Shown: positions 1 through 9,128 of the stretch, one piece after another | Numbering within the stretch: the first letter of the stretch is position 1 | How the letters are laid out: each line of letters begins with the position of its first letter | DNA from: Candidatus Binatia bacterium | GTDB taxonomy: Bacteria; Desulfobacterota; Binatia; UBA1149; CAITLU01 | DNA: 64,000 nucleotides | Direction of reading: 5' to 3' | Assembly (NCBI GenBank): GCA_036493895.1 | Contig: DASXOZ010000048.1 | Coordinates: 62,001 to 126,000, forward strand | Made by a program: the position numbers and the translations under genes | The notes under the pieces: model-generated | Database searches by the model: none | What the model saw: only the letters and a program-made list of their open reading frames with translations | What the model was told of the DNA's origin: nothing

Positions 1-1
1 C

Positions 2-952
2 ATGATGGTGTTGAGACCTGCTTCGCGCGCGTGGAATCCGGATGCGCGCGGGCCGATGGTCGATGCGCTGCCGCTGGTTGGCGACTGGTGCTACGACGTT
101 GCCGGAATCGGCGGAAGCTGGCCGGTTTCGGCGGGCAACGCGGTCGATGCGTTTCGCCTGGCGCTTCAGTACGGGACCGTTGATGCCGTGATCGCCGGTG
201 CGACGACCGTGTGCCGCGAAGGCGTCGGCAGCGATGTCGCTCCCGGTCACATCTGGCAGGCATGGCACGCGTTTTCGTGGCCGGTGCTTCGACCCTGGCG
301 CGACTCGCTCGAGCCCGCGGTCGCGCGCACGAGGCGACGCTGGCAGGAGCTCGGCGTGATTTCGGAGCGGCCTCATCCGGCGCAGATCGTCGTCACGCGC
401 AGCGGGCTGTCGCCGTTGCCGGGCCGGGAGCTGCTGGACGCGCGGATCTTTCGCGAGCGTCATCCCGACGGCTCCGCGATCGAAGCAAGGATCGTGACGA
501 GCGAAGCCGGTGCCGAGGCGGTCCGCCGCCAGGCCGGCGCACGCGGCCGGCGGATCGATGCGATGCTGCTGGTCGCTTCGCCGCCGGACGACCCCTGTGC
601 AATCGACGTGGCACGCGTGCCCGCGCTGCTTCGCGAGCGGCTCGACGTGCGCGTGGCCGAGCACGACGGCGGCGCGATCTCGCTGGCCGCCTTCGTCGAT
701 GCGGGCGCAGTCTCGCAGCTCAACCTTACGCTGATGCGCCGGCGGTCGGTGCGCGACGTCGTCGCCCGGAGCACGCGCATTGGCGCTGCACTTCGCGACG
801 AGGTGCTCGAATCGTGGGAGCGCAGGCCTCGTTATTTCCCGCCGGCGGGTGGAGCGCTGCCTTCGTCGTGGAGGCCGTTTTTCGCGGTCGCGGAGGAAGG
901 GGACGACGGCGAAGCGGTTGCCGTCAGCTTCGAGGTGCGAACGCGGAGCTGA
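2..952 (+). CDS. RibD C-terminal (pyrimidine reductase)-like protein, possibly 5'-truncated
   Basis: This frame encodes up to 316 residues and opens at the window edge, so the true start may lie upstream. Around residues 45-75 the run FRLALQYGTVDAVIAGATTV resembles the DAVLVGAGTV signature of RibD C-terminal reductases, which share the dihydrofolate-reductase fold and reduce a pyrimidine riboflavin intermediate with NADPH. The usual N-terminal strand ending in a SLDG-type motif is not visible, and the C-terminal 100 residues are unfamiliar. No signal peptide is seen. The stop abuts the stop of the convergent lipoprotein gene (952 and 953). The fold assignment is reasonable; the substrate is unknown and the protein need not act in riboflavin synthesis. 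Confidence 0.5.
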   Translation: MMVLRPASRAWNPDARGPMVDALPLVGDWCYDVAGIGGSWPVSAGNAVDAFRLALQYGTVDAVIAGATTVCREGVGSDVAPGHIWQAWHAFSWPVLRPWRDSLEPAVARTRRRWQELGVISERPHPAQIVVTRSGLSPLPGRELLDARIFRERHPDGSAIEARIVTSEAGAEAVRRQAGARGRRIDAMLLVASPPDDPCAIDVARVPALLRERLDVRVAEHDGGAISLAAFVDAGAVSQLNLTLMRRRSVRDVVARSTRIGAALRDEVLESWERRPRYFPPAGGALPSSWRPFFAVAEEGDDGEAVAVSFEVRTRS

Positions 953-2017
953 TCATCCCTGGCCGAGAGACCATGCGGAGTCGTTGCGGATCGAGCCGGC
1001 CAGCTCGCCGAGGCAGTGCTCGAGGATGCGCGCGAGGTCGGGCTCTCCCGGCATCTGGCTGCTGTGCTCGCGCATCGAGCAGGAGTGACGCTCGGCTTTC
1101 TTGCGCTTGATGCCCGGAGGCGGCGCGACTTCGAGATCGACCTGGATCTCGACCGTCGTCTCCCACCCTCCGCCCGACTCCACCGAGCTCACCCAGAACT
1201 TCTCGAGCTCGCTTCCGACGAGACGGCCGTCGCCGCCGGGCACGATCAGGTGGCCGGCGCCGCGCAGGTCATCGGTCAGCATTTCCGTGATGTAATCGGT
1301 CGCGCGCCTGGCCAGGCGGACTTCGTGGCCGCCGACGGTGCCGATCGTGTCGTCGTCCGAGCGGCTGTCGCTCGTGTTGGCGACGTGGAACGAGCGAGGC
1401 TGGGACGACTTGGGCAGCGAGGTCGTCATCGTCGCCCACGCCGGAAGGCGCACGACGACGCCGCCTTTGCCCGAACGGAACCGGAAATCACCGGCCAGGT
1501 CTTCGGTGAGCGCGGCCGAAAGGCGCATCCACGTCGCAGTCGAAAGATTGCCGTCGATTGCGACCGTGCGCTGGTACGACATCGTCGCCGCCGTCGGAGC
1601 GCCGGGAGAACCGCGGAATTCGGCGACGAGCTCGGCTACGCGCAGCGGCGGCGTAGCTTCCGAGAACGCACGGGCCGGCGGACGCAGGCGAGCGTAGAGG
1701 TCGATCGTGGCACAGGCACCGGAGGTGCCGTGGCAAGTCATTTTCGCGTCGGAGAGGCTGTCGTCGATCGATTCCTTGAGAATCTGGGTTGCGTCGCCGA
1801 CCACGGCAACGTCGGCGCGGACACTGCCGGTCGCGAGCTTGATCGGTGCACGCAGCAGCGGACCGGCGCCCCCGCCGGCGACGCCGAACTGCGAAGCGCA
1901 GCCGGACAGGATCAAAGAGAGAATAGGGAGCAGCGGCCCGGCAGTCACCAGCCGGCGGGTGCGGGGTCGTGAGGGCAGGGCGGGGTCGGCGTCGTCTCGA
2001 TCGGCCTCGGTTACCAT
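953..2017 (-). CDS. outer-membrane or periplasmic lipoprotein of unknown function
   Basis: A 354-residue protein. A hydrophobic stretch near residues 24-40 ends in the lipobox LSGC (Cys about residue 41), so signal peptidase II processing and lipidation are predicted. The ATG at 2017 is preferred because it puts the signal sequence near the N-terminus; the frame stays open to 2242 but that extension is Arg/Ala-rich and signal-less. The C-terminal third carries a DDLRGAGH...ELEKFWV pattern faintly like the YajG family of small outer-membrane lipoproteins, but the protein is much longer than YajG (about 190 residues). I do not recognise a specific function. The gene converges on the RibD-like gene with no gap. 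Confidence 0.65.
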   Translation of the reverse strand: MVTEADRDDADPALPSRPRTRRLVTAGPLLPILSLILSGCASQFGVAGGGAGPLLRAPIKLATGSVRADVAVVGDATQILKESIDDSLSDAKMTCHGTSGACATIDLYARLRPPARAFSEATPPLRVAELVAEFRGSPGAPTAATMSYQRTVAIDGNLSTATWMRLSAALTEDLAGDFRFRSGKGGVVVRLPAWATMTTSLPKSSQPRSFHVANTSDSRSDDDTIGTVGGHEVRLARRATDYITEMLTDDLRGAGHLIVPGGDGRLVGSELEKFWVSSVESGGGWETTVEIQVDLEVAPPPGIKRKKAERHSCSMREHSSQMPGEPDLARILEHCLGELAGSIRNDSAWSLGQG

Positions 2018-2161
2018 CGGTGCGCCCCGTCGTTTTTGAGCCCGCGCGCGGCGACGTGCAAACTCCGCCTCTGCACAAACCGGAAAGCGAGGGGCCGCGG
2101 CGGTCGCTGCAGCGGCGCAACTGCGGCATCGATCGCCAGATCGGGACAAGGGAGAAACGTG

Positions 2162-2587
2162 ATGGCTACGCACAAGGAGACGATCTTCGACAGGATCCTG
2201 GCCGGTGAGATCCCGTGCCATCGCGTCTACGAAGACGAGCACGTGCTGGCCTTCCTCGACATCAATCCCCTGTCGCTAGGCCATACGCTGGTCGTCCCGA
2301 AGGAACGGGCCGCATTTCTGCACGAGTTGAGCGACGAGGCTTCGGCGGCGATCGGCCGGGTGATGCCGCGGCTTTGTCGCGCGGTCATGCACGCGACCGG
2401 CGCGACGGCCTACAATATCCTGCAGAACAACGGCGCGTCGGCCCACCAGGCGGTCTACCACGTGCATTTCCACATCATTCCCCGCCTGGCCGACACGGGG
2501 CTCGGCATCGGCTGGACCCCGCTTCGCCTGGCGCCGAACGTTGCCGAGGATCTGCTCGCGAAAATGAAGGCGTTGCTGGCGCAGTAG
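2162..2587 (+). CDS. HIT family (histidine triad) nucleotide-binding protein
   Basis: A 141-residue protein with the N-terminal signature ETIFDRILAGEIPCHRVYED and the C-terminal triad H-V-H-F-H-I, in which the central His forms the nucleotidyl intermediate. HIT proteins of the Hint branch hydrolyse nucleoside phosphoramidates and AMP-lysine-type conjugates in the cytoplasm. Length and motif spacing match the family (110-150 residues). An AGGGAG sequence lies about 8 bases before the ATG; an in-frame GTG directly precedes it, which leaves the exact first codon slightly uncertain. The gene diverges from the lipoprotein gene and ends 4 bases before the stop of the convergent HAD gene. Confidence 0.93.
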   Translation: MATHKETIFDRILAGEIPCHRVYEDEHVLAFLDINPLSLGHTLVVPKERAAFLHELSDEASAAIGRVMPRLCRAVMHATGATAYNILQNNGASAHQAVYHVHFHIIPRLADTGLGIGWTPLRLAPNVAEDLLAKMKALLAQ

Positions 2588-2591
2588 CCTG

Positions 2592-3260
2592 CTACTGGCT
2601 GCGTCGCAGGTCTTCGGTGTGGACGAGGCGGTCGAACTCGGCCAGCGCCTCGGCGGGATCCGGAGCCACGACGATGCCGTGCATGCCGAGCAGCCGCGCG
2701 GCCTTTACGTTGCCCTCGTAGTCGTCGAGGAACACCGCATGCTCCGGGGGAATGCCCCCGAGGAACTCCAGCGCTTTCTGGAAGATGCGAGGATCGGGCT
2801 TGCGGTAACCCACCTCGCAGGAATCGACGACGATGTTGAAGAGCTCGTCGACCGGAATCATGCCGCGCCACGCGTCGCGGAACTCGCGCACGTTGTTGGT
2901 GACGATCGCGGTGGCGATGCCGCGGCGGCGCAGCTCGCGCGCCCGGTCGAGAAAAGCCTGGCGCGGTCCCGTCGAGCGGGCGAGCGCCGCAAGGACGCGG
3001 AACAGGTCGGCTTCGAAGCCGCCGACGCGCCCGAGCTCGAGGATTTTCTCGCGTGCCCTGACGAGATCCAGCTCTCCACGCTCGAGGCAATGCCACGGAT
3101 GATCCGAGTCGCACTCGTACGGGCCGAACACGGTATCGAGCATCACCTGGGGATCGACGCCGATCGATTCGGCAAACCGGCGCGCCGCCTCGAACGGCGA
3201 TTCGGTGAAGACGCCGCCGAAGTCGAAGAGCACGGCGTCGATGCGCGGCGGGCCGCTCAT
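2592..3260 (-). CDS. HAD-superfamily hydrolase, epoxide-hydrolase N-domain / ACAD10 subgroup
   Basis: A 222-residue cytoplasmic hydrolase. Motif I is the N-terminal VLFDFGGVFTES, with the nucleophilic Asp followed by Phe-Gly-Gly instead of the DxD of classic HAD phosphatases. Motif II is IVTNN, motif III the Lys of CEVGYRKPDPRIF, and motif IV VFLDDYEGNV. This DxGG form with the RKPDPRIF box is typical of the soluble epoxide hydrolase N-domain, ACAD10/ACAD11 and YihX-like subgroup, whose members act on phosphorylated small molecules. Length is normal for a stand-alone member. The physiological substrate cannot be read from sequence. It is the first of three minus-strand genes in a row (HAD, SDR, TauD-like). 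Confidence 0.85.
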   Translation of the reverse strand: MSGPPRIDAVLFDFGGVFTESPFEAARRFAESIGVDPQVMLDTVFGPYECDSDHPWHCLERGELDLVRAREKILELGRVGGFEADLFRVLAALARSTGPRQAFLDRARELRRRGIATAIVTNNVREFRDAWRGMIPVDELFNIVVDSCEVGYRKPDPRIFQKALEFLGGIPPEHAVFLDDYEGNVKAARLLGMHGIVVAPDPAEALAEFDRLVHTEDLRRSQ

Positions 3261-3294
3261 GCCGGCTTCGCGCCGTTTGTGGCGATGCAGCGAC

Positions 3295-4056
3295 TCATGT
3301 GTTCATCCCGCCGTCGACGACCAGCGTGGAGCCGGTCGTGTACGTGGACGCGTCGCTGACGAGGTAAAGCACGCTGCCGACGATCTCTTCGGCCGGAGCG
3401 ATCCTCTTCATCGACGTCGCTTCGACCATCTGGCGGTGGAACTCGGTGCCTTCGACCGCGCGCACCATGTCGGTGGCCACCGGCCCCGGCGCGAGCGCAT
3501 TGACGCGCACGCCGAGCGGCGCCCACTCCTGCGCCATCACGCGCGTCAGCGACTGGAGCGCGGCCTTGCTCGAGCAGTACAGCCCGATCGTCGCTCCCGG
3601 CCGCATCGCGCCGACCGAGATCACGTTGACGATGGCGCCGCCTCCGTGGTCGGCCATCCATGCGGCGGCAAGGCCGGCAAGGTGCAGCGGGCCGCGTACG
3701 TTGACCGCGTAGACCTTGTCGAACAGCTCGGGAGTTCCGGCGATCAGGGGCCTGGCAGCGGGATTGGTGGCCGCGTTGTTGATGACGATGTCGATGCGCC
3801 CCATCTCTTCGAGAGTCCTCGCGACGACCGCTTCGATCTCTTGGCTGTGGCCCATGTGGCACGACATCGCCAACGCGCGCCTGCCGAGGGAACGGATGCG
3901 GGAAGCGGCTTCTTCGCAGGGTTCGAGCTTGCGGCCGCAGGCGACGACGTCGGCGCCGGCCGCAGCGAGGCCGAGGGAGATCGCCAGTCCGAGGCCGCGG
4001 CCGCCGCCGGTCACGATGGCGACCTTGCCGCCGAGGTCGAAAGGGGTGCCGTTCAT
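3295..4056 (-). CDS. short-chain dehydrogenase/reductase (FabG-like)
   Basis: A 253-residue classical SDR. The Rossmann glycine motif TGGGRGLG sits near residue 17, the NNAA motif follows in strand 4, the catalytic tetrad includes Ser of NVISVG and Tyr/Lys of YCSSK, and the C-terminus VVDGGMNT is the usual FabG-type end. NAD(P)H-dependent alcohol/ketone interconversion is expected; the substrate is unknown. The ATG at 4056 gives a standard SDR N-terminus, while upstream open frame adds Arg-rich sequence. It lies between the HAD and TauD-like genes on the same strand, with gaps of 34 and 35 bases, so the three may be co-transcribed. Confidence 0.9.
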   Translation of the reverse strand: MNGTPFDLGGKVAIVTGGGRGLGLAISLGLAAAGADVVACGRKLEPCEEAASRIRSLGRRALAMSCHMGHSQEIEAVVARTLEEMGRIDIVINNAATNPAARPLIAGTPELFDKVYAVNVRGPLHLAGLAAAWMADHGGGAIVNVISVGAMRPGATIGLYCSSKAALQSLTRVMAQEWAPLGVRVNALAPGPVATDMVRAVEGTEFHRQMVEATSMKRIAPAEEIVGSVLYLVSDASTYTTGSTLVVDGGMNT

Positions 4057-4091
4057 GTCGGAAACCCGTTTGCGGCGGGAAAGCAGCCGAT

Positions 4092-5261
4092 TCAAGCCCA
4101 CGCCACGGCGATCATCCGTGGTCCCGCATATGGGAGACGCCCGTGCGAGACGGCAAAGTTGTCGATCGCGACGACGTCGCCGGCCTTCCACGGATGGACG
4201 ACCAGGTGCTTCCAGATCACCTTGCGAAGCTCCTCGATGTCCTCATCTGCCATCGCGCTCCCGTCGAGGTGCGTGCAGCTCATCGCCTGCTCGTCGGGCG
4301 GCCGCCTTCTCTCGACGATCTCGAGAAGCCGCGCCACCTGGATCAGCAGCCAGTGCTTCCACGTCGGGCGCAGCGCGTGGATGCGCCGGTACTCGCCGGC
4401 GGCCTGGCTCGGATGGAAGGTCGTCACGTGGTTGTGCCACAGCGGCACGCCGGTTTCCGGATGCGTTCGCACGACCGGCTGGGTGCTGACCAGGCGAAGA
4501 CCGTCCGCACCCGTCCACACCGGCTCGAAACCTTCGGCGCGGCAGCGCTCCTCGACGGCGGCGCGATCGGTGGTCAGGAACATCTCGTCCCAGCGCTTGA
4601 GCTGGAAAGGGTTGAAACGGTTCGTGCTCGAGGCGCCGCCGTAGTTGCGCACGATGCGGATGCCGCGCCTCTCGAAACGCTCGACCAGCGCGGGATCGAG
4701 ATCCGCGAGCACGCGGCGGAAATCGCACAGCGGCGTCTCGCCGCATCCGCCGGCAGGCTCGACGAGGCACGAGAAGAACAGGCGCCGCGGCGGGTTCTTC
4801 GTAAAGCTCATCTCGCAGTGCTGGGGGATCGGATAGAACGGCGGCAGCTCGCTCGCGGTAAAGACGTGAGACGTCAGCGCGTTGCGCGGCGACGTGCCGA
4901 GGTACTCGTTCTTCAGGTCGTCGTCGATCGAGCGGGCCACTTTCTCGAAGCCCGCGGCGTCGCGCACTGCGAAGCCGCGCAGCAGGATTGCGCCCCAGCG
5001 GCGAAGCTCTTCACCCACCCACTGCTCGTTGCTGCGCAGCCAGGCGCAGAGCCGGTCGACGTCCGCATCGTCGCGCGCGGAGATCACCAGCGGGAGGCGG
5101 TCCGGGTGGGCGTCGAGCGGCCGCACGTCATAAGGGCACCCCGGTGGTACCGGGGCCTGCGGACGTGACGACGGCGCGTCGGCGCTCGAGACAGCGTGCT
5201 GCACGCCTCCAAGATTAGAAGCAGGACCAGGCCGAGGCGAGGATCGCGCAGGATCTCTCAT
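4092..5261 (-). CDS. TauD/TfdA-family Fe(II)/2-oxoglutarate-dependent dioxygenase
   Basis: A 389-residue soluble enzyme of the TauD/clavaminate-synthase superfamily. The iron ligands appear as His148-x-Glu150 (QHCEMSF) and distal His373 (AVSHGRLPYAG), with the 2-oxoglutarate-binding Arg in the GPR that follows. Glu in place of the more common Asp is seen in the SyrP-like branch. Residues 85-105 (WGAILLRGF) match the conserved start of the domain. Members hydroxylate or desaturate small molecules and amino-acid-derived precursors. The first 45 residues are Pro/Ala/Ser-rich and may be disordered, or the real start may be further in. It is the promoter-proximal gene of the TauD-SDR-HAD set. Confidence 0.85.
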   Translation of the reverse strand: MRDPARSSPRPGPASNLGGVQHAVSSADAPSSRPQAPVPPGCPYDVRPLDAHPDRLPLVISARDDADVDRLCAWLRSNEQWVGEELRRWGAILLRGFAVRDAAGFEKVARSIDDDLKNEYLGTSPRNALTSHVFTASELPPFYPIPQHCEMSFTKNPPRRLFFSCLVEPAGGCGETPLCDFRRVLADLDPALVERFERRGIRIVRNYGGASSTNRFNPFQLKRWDEMFLTTDRAAVEERCRAEGFEPVWTGADGLRLVSTQPVVRTHPETGVPLWHNHVTTFHPSQAAGEYRRIHALRPTWKHWLLIQVARLLEIVERRRPPDEQAMSCTHLDGSAMADEDIEELRKVIWKHLVVHPWKAGDVVAIDNFAVSHGRLPYAGPRMIAVAWA

Positions 5262-5668
5262 CTTAAAAGGTTAGGCTCGACTAACGATCGTTTGGTATTT
5301 TGGGTGCACCGCAACTGCAGCATGGCTTGCCGCACCGCGCTAAAACATTTGCGCGATCACGGCGGCGCCAGCGGCGCCGATGCTCGTGAACAACGCAAGA
5401 ACCTTCGCGCAGACGAGGTCCGCGCGTACGGTCATGCCGCGTGTCGCCCGGCACGCGGGCCTGTCGGCGATGTTGTTGCGAGAAGACGGTACAGACACGA
5501 ACGTTTGTTGCGCAGTCGCAGCAATTGCTCCCTTGACCCAGTGCGATCCCGCAACGTACAACCGTGCGGCCTCGCTGCCTTTCGCGTTGCGCCTTGCACC
5601 GGGGCCTGCCGGCCCGGTGTTCCTGAGCGTGTCCCGTCGATGGCTCCCGGGGCGGGAGGAGGATCCGC
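5262..5668. other. intergenic region, divergent promoters expected
   Basis: This 407-base stretch separates the divergent TauD-like gene and the Cys-rich protein gene. It starts with an AT-rich patch at about 5262-5300 that probably carries the promoter for the minus-strand genes. A 31-codon minus-strand frame at 5340-5435 would encode a small peptide with a hydrophobic tail (LFTSIGAAGAAVIAQMF), but no clear ribosome-binding site supports it. Nothing else is recognised. Confidence 0.4.
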
Positions 5669-8600
5669 ATGAACATCTCTCGCTACGGCGCGGCCGTAGT
5701 CGCCACTGCGCTCGTCGGGCTGCTTTCGCCGCGGCCCGTGCACGCGCTCACGGATGCCGAGCTGAAGTGCTCGGCGGCCGTCGGCAAGAACCTCGGCAAG
5801 CTCGAAACCTCGATCGCCAAGATCGTCGCCAAGTGCCACGACAACGACATCTCCGGCAAGGCCCCCGATCCGAACCACTGCCGCCCGTTGCCCGCCGACA
5901 CGCAGGCGGTCGTCGATGCTGCCAAGGCCAAGTTCATCGCGTCGGTCGGCAAGAGCTGTTCGAGCGTCTGCTCGCTGTCGAACGACGTCGTTTGCGTCAG
6001 TGACCTTTCGTGCCCGGCCTCCCACCAGAATCCCACCGCCGAGGGCTGCTCCGGAAAAGGTGGATCCAAGCAGTTCTCGCTGTCCGACCTCGGCTGGCCG
6101 GGACCGTATTGCGACATCGTTCTCGGGCATCCCATGCGAAAGACCGACGATCTCGGCACCTGCCTTGCCGCTCTCGTCGACAACGTCACCGGTCCGGTCG
6201 ACCAGGCGATCTACGCCAACCTCAACGGAAGCTCGGGGCTGACCTCGGATTCGGCAAAGTGCGTGTCGAAGATCGACAAGGCGGTGGCCAGCGCCGTCAG
6301 TCGTTCGTACACCGCGACGGCGAGCTGTCGTGACGCACGCCTGCAGGCCGGAGCGGCTTCGTCGCCGCCGTGGGCCTGCGCGACCAACGACGCCAACACG
6401 ATGACGGCGATCGCATCCAACATCGACAAGCTCAATGCGACGATCGACAAGTCCTGTGCCAGCGCCGACATCACGGCACTCGCCGGCCTGTGTGCCGCCG
6501 CCGGGGTCACGCCGATCACCGTGCAGCAGGCCAAGGACTGCCTCGACGAGCTCGTGCGCGAGGAAGCAACCGAGGAGCTCAGCCCGTCCCACCACGTCTT
6601 CTCGGTGATGGGCCTGCTCAACGTCTCGCACCCGGCTTCGGCCAAGTCCTACTGCGGTGACGGAATCGTCGAGCCGACCCGCGAGGAGCACACCGGGGTC
6701 GGCGAAGAATGCGACGGCTCGGATGCGCCGTGCGGAAGTGGCCACTGCCTGCCGCCGGGTGACACCTTCGAGTGCACCTGCGATTCCACGCCGCGCGAGC
6801 GCTTCATCGTCCAGGGCGATGCGGCCCACACCGACAGCGATGCGGGCTGGGAGGGATCCTCCCACGACGCCACCCACAACGACGGCTTCGGCTACGTCAC
6901 CGCATTCACCAACTGCGACTGCACCCAGTTCTCGGGAGCGACGTGCACGGGAGCGAGTGCCAACAAGGTCTGCGACGTGCACGGCGACATGGAGCCGCGC
7001 TGCAGCGACGACCCGCACGGAACGCAGAGTTGTGACGAGCGCGGCGACAACGACGGCGCGCCGGAGGATTACGACTGCTACCGCTGCGATGACGACAGCC
7101 TCAACCCCGGGACGTTCTGCGTCGTCGACACCGCGAAGAAGGATTCGCTCTGCCAGTCCCAGTGCGTCATCGACTCCGACGGAACGCATACCGGGATCGC
7201 CTGCCAGAAGCAGGGCGACTGCGCCACGGGCCAGAGCTGTCGCGGACGCTGCGACGACTCGATCACGTGCAACCAGATGTCCGAAGGCTCGCCGCTGCCG
7301 CTCATCTCGGCGTCGACCCCGGTGTGCGTGATGCTGCAGTACCTGACCGACATCACCGGCACCAAGAACATCGTCACCGGCGAGCAGGCCGTGCACTACA
7401 CGACGCGCTCGAACATCCAGACGGGCCAGCTGTTCAAGACCCCGTGTCCGGTCTGCGGCGGTGGCTGCGTCGGCGGGTCGAACAGCGGGGTGTCGTGCTT
7501 CGGACGCTGCAACGCGAGCCACGACAAGTGCCTCGTCGACAGCGACTGCACCGGCATGGGTGATACCACGTGCGCCGGCACTTCGGATGACTGCCCCGGC
7601 GGCACGTGCTCGCTCGAGCTGCGCTGCGACAGCGGCCAGAACGCTGCACACCTCTGCACGCCGGATGCGAAGACTCCGCTCGGCGTCGTCTCCCACGACT
7701 GTCCGCCGATTCCGTCGCAGGCGGTTTCCGGCAAGGGACTGCTGCAGCCTTTCGGCACGGTCACGACCGAGGCCGTGCAGTTCCCGCCGGGCGGGCCCTG
7801 CAGCGATCCGTCGTTCAAGAACTTCGATTGCCCGTGCCCGGCCGACATCCCGAATCCCACCTGTTTCGCGGGACCCAACGCGGGCAATCCGTGCACGTCG
7901 AATCTGCAGTGTCCGGGCAGCTCCTGCGCCGGACTGGGCGTGCCGACGCGGCCGAACAGCTGCTCCGGCGCCTGCGACGGCGGCATCAACGCCGGCCACG
8001 GCTGCGCGACCGGCGCGGGCGGCGGCGGTGCGTACACGACGTGCGTCCTCGGCTCGAACGCCGGCCTCGCATGCGATGAGGACAGCGACTGCCCCGGCGG
8101 CTCCTGCAGCGGACAGCCGAAGGAGTGCACGGCCGGCCTGACGACCTTCCAGGGCTTCGCGTGCTCGATCAACAGCGATTGCGGGCCCGGCGGGGTCTGC
8201 TCCAACCCGTGCCCCGGCGCGCGCTGCGTTCCGCTGTGCCTGCAGGAGGGCAAGTGCCACAACGGTGCACGCGACGGCGACGTCTGCTCGACGCTCGACC
8301 ACTGCAAGCAATGCACGGCAGGCAATCCGAGCATGATCGGGGTGGCGTGCGACACGAACTCGCGTTGCAACACGGCACTCGGCAGCGGCGACGGCGTTTG
8401 TGCTGCGCTTCCGGGCGTCACCTGTGACCTTGCCGATCCGAACGACGGACTGTGCGCGGCCGGCCCCACCAAGTTCCGCTGCAACGGCACCGGCTATACG
8501 ACGGTTCCCTGCGATCTGAACTACGGCGAGTGCTCGCCGCAGCACGTGTGCAAGAAAGGCAACCAGGACAAGATCGGCAGCGCTTGCACGGTCGACGCCA

Positions 8601-8917
8601 ATTGCCTCGACCACGCGAACACGCCGGTCTCGTCCGGGTGTGAAACCGGCCCCGACACCGTTGCCGGCACTGCCGACGACATCCCCGGCGCAGGCGAGTG
8701 CGAGCCGAGGCCGGAGGACTGCTTCGTCAACAACGGATTCTCCGAGGGAGGCGATACGATCAACGGCAACGGCTCGCCGACCAACGTCTACGTGAACGCA
8801 GCCTTCTGCGTGCCGCCGAATGCGAACTCGGCCGTGAACACCGCGTCGGGTTTCGGCGGACCGTCGCGTATCCGGCGCAAGGGTACGGCAGTCGTCAACG
8901 TTCCGTCGATTCCGTAA
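5669..8917 (+). CDS. large secreted Cys-rich protein with repeated CxxDSDC modules
   Basis: A 1082-residue protein with a signal peptide ending near VHA at residues 24-26, so export is predicted. Residues 27-330 form an alpha-helical region with widely spaced Cys. From about residue 335 the chain is Cys- and Gly-rich, with many copies of a short module of the type C-x(2)-DSDC-x-GG-x-C (for example near residues 625, 800 and 840). A CGDG...GEECDGSD motif near residue 335 resembles the DUF4215/myxobacterial Cys-rich repeat. Similar modules occur in the genes at 48319 and 53263. No catalytic motif is seen. A GGAGGAGG ribosome-binding site precedes the ATG. I infer a surface or matrix protein held by disulfides; the function is unknown. 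Confidence 0.8.
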   Translation: MNISRYGAAVVATALVGLLSPRPVHALTDAELKCSAAVGKNLGKLETSIAKIVAKCHDNDISGKAPDPNHCRPLPADTQAVVDAAKAKFIASVGKSCSSVCSLSNDVVCVSDLSCPASHQNPTAEGCSGKGGSKQFSLSDLGWPGPYCDIVLGHPMRKTDDLGTCLAALVDNVTGPVDQAIYANLNGSSGLTSDSAKCVSKIDKAVASAVSRSYTATASCRDARLQAGAASSPPWACATNDANTMTAIASNIDKLNATIDKSCASADITALAGLCAAAGVTPITVQQAKDCLDELVREEATEELSPSHHVFSVMGLLNVSHPASAKSYCGDGIVEPTREEHTGVGEECDGSDAPCGSGHCLPPGDTFECTCDSTPRERFIVQGDAAHTDSDAGWEGSSHDATHNDGFGYVTAFTNCDCTQFSGATCTGASANKVCDVHGDMEPRCSDDPHGTQSCDERGDNDGAPEDYDCYRCDDDSLNPGTFCVVDTAKKDSLCQSQCVIDSDGTHTGIACQKQGDCATGQSCRGRCDDSITCNQMSEGSPLPLISASTPVCVMLQYLTDITGTKNIVTGEQAVHYTTRSNIQTGQLFKTPCPVCGGGCVGGSNSGVSCFGRCNASHDKCLVDSDCTGMGDTTCAGTSDDCPGGTCSLELRCDSGQNAAHLCTPDAKTPLGVVSHDCPPIPSQAVSGKGLLQPFGTVTTEAVQFPPGGPCSDPSFKNFDCPCPADIPNPTCFAGPNAGNPCTSNLQCPGSSCAGLGVPTRPNSCSGACDGGINAGHGCATGAGGGGAYTTCVLGSNAGLACDEDSDCPGGSCSGQPKECTAGLTTFQGFACSINSDCGPGGVCSNPCPGARCVPLCLQEGKCHNGARDGDVCSTLDHCKQCTAGNPSMIGVACDTNSRCNTALGSGDGVCAALPGVTCDLADPNDGLCAAGPTKFRCNGTGYTTVPCDLNYGECSPQHVCKKGNQDKIGSACTVDANCLDHANTPVSSGCETGPDTVAGTADDIPGAGECEPRPEDCFVNNGFSEGGDTINGNGSPTNVYVNAAFCVPPNANSAVNTASGFGGPSRIRRKGTAVVNVPSIP

Positions 8918-8923
8918 CGAAAA

Positions 8924-8966
8924 GCACTCCGCCGCGCCGGCCCCGGGGCCCGGCGCGGCGGAGTGC
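8924..8966 (+). terminator. strong GC-rich hairpin after the Cys-rich protein gene
   Basis: A perfect 17-bp stem (8924-8940 with 8950-8966) encloses a 9-base loop and begins 6 bases after the stop codon. It has no T-tract, so it probably slows polymerase or protects the 3' end, with the next hairpin completing termination. Confidence 0.6.
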
Positions 8967-8990
8967 CTGGCAAAACCCGCTCAGGACACG

Positions 8991-9031
8991 CGCGGCGGCC
9001 GGAGTTTGATTCCGGCCGCCGCGTTTCGTTT
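8991..9031 (+). terminator. Rho-independent terminator
   Basis: A perfect 13-bp stem (8991-9003 with 9011-9023) with loop GTTTGAT is followed by TTTCGTTT. Together with the hairpin just upstream it insulates the secreted-protein gene from the SDR/oxidoreductase pair that starts at 9129. Confidence 0.8.
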
Positions 9032-9128
9032 GCTGCGCCGGCTTCGCGGCGGGAGGCCCTGCCGCGGAAGCCGCCAGGGCGCCCGTCACGAAGGTCCCGT
9101 GCCCGCCATCTTTCCGTAAGGAGGCATC

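Noticed and set aside
5340..5435. 31-residue hydrophobic peptide gene on the minus strand
   Set aside because: There is no clear ribosome-binding site, and the length is within chance expectation for this composition.
5432..8614. A 1060-codon minus-strand frame opposite the Cys-rich secreted protein
   Set aside because: It lacks a ribosome-binding site and known motifs, while the plus-strand protein has a signal peptide, ordered Cys modules, a ribosome-binding site and terminators.
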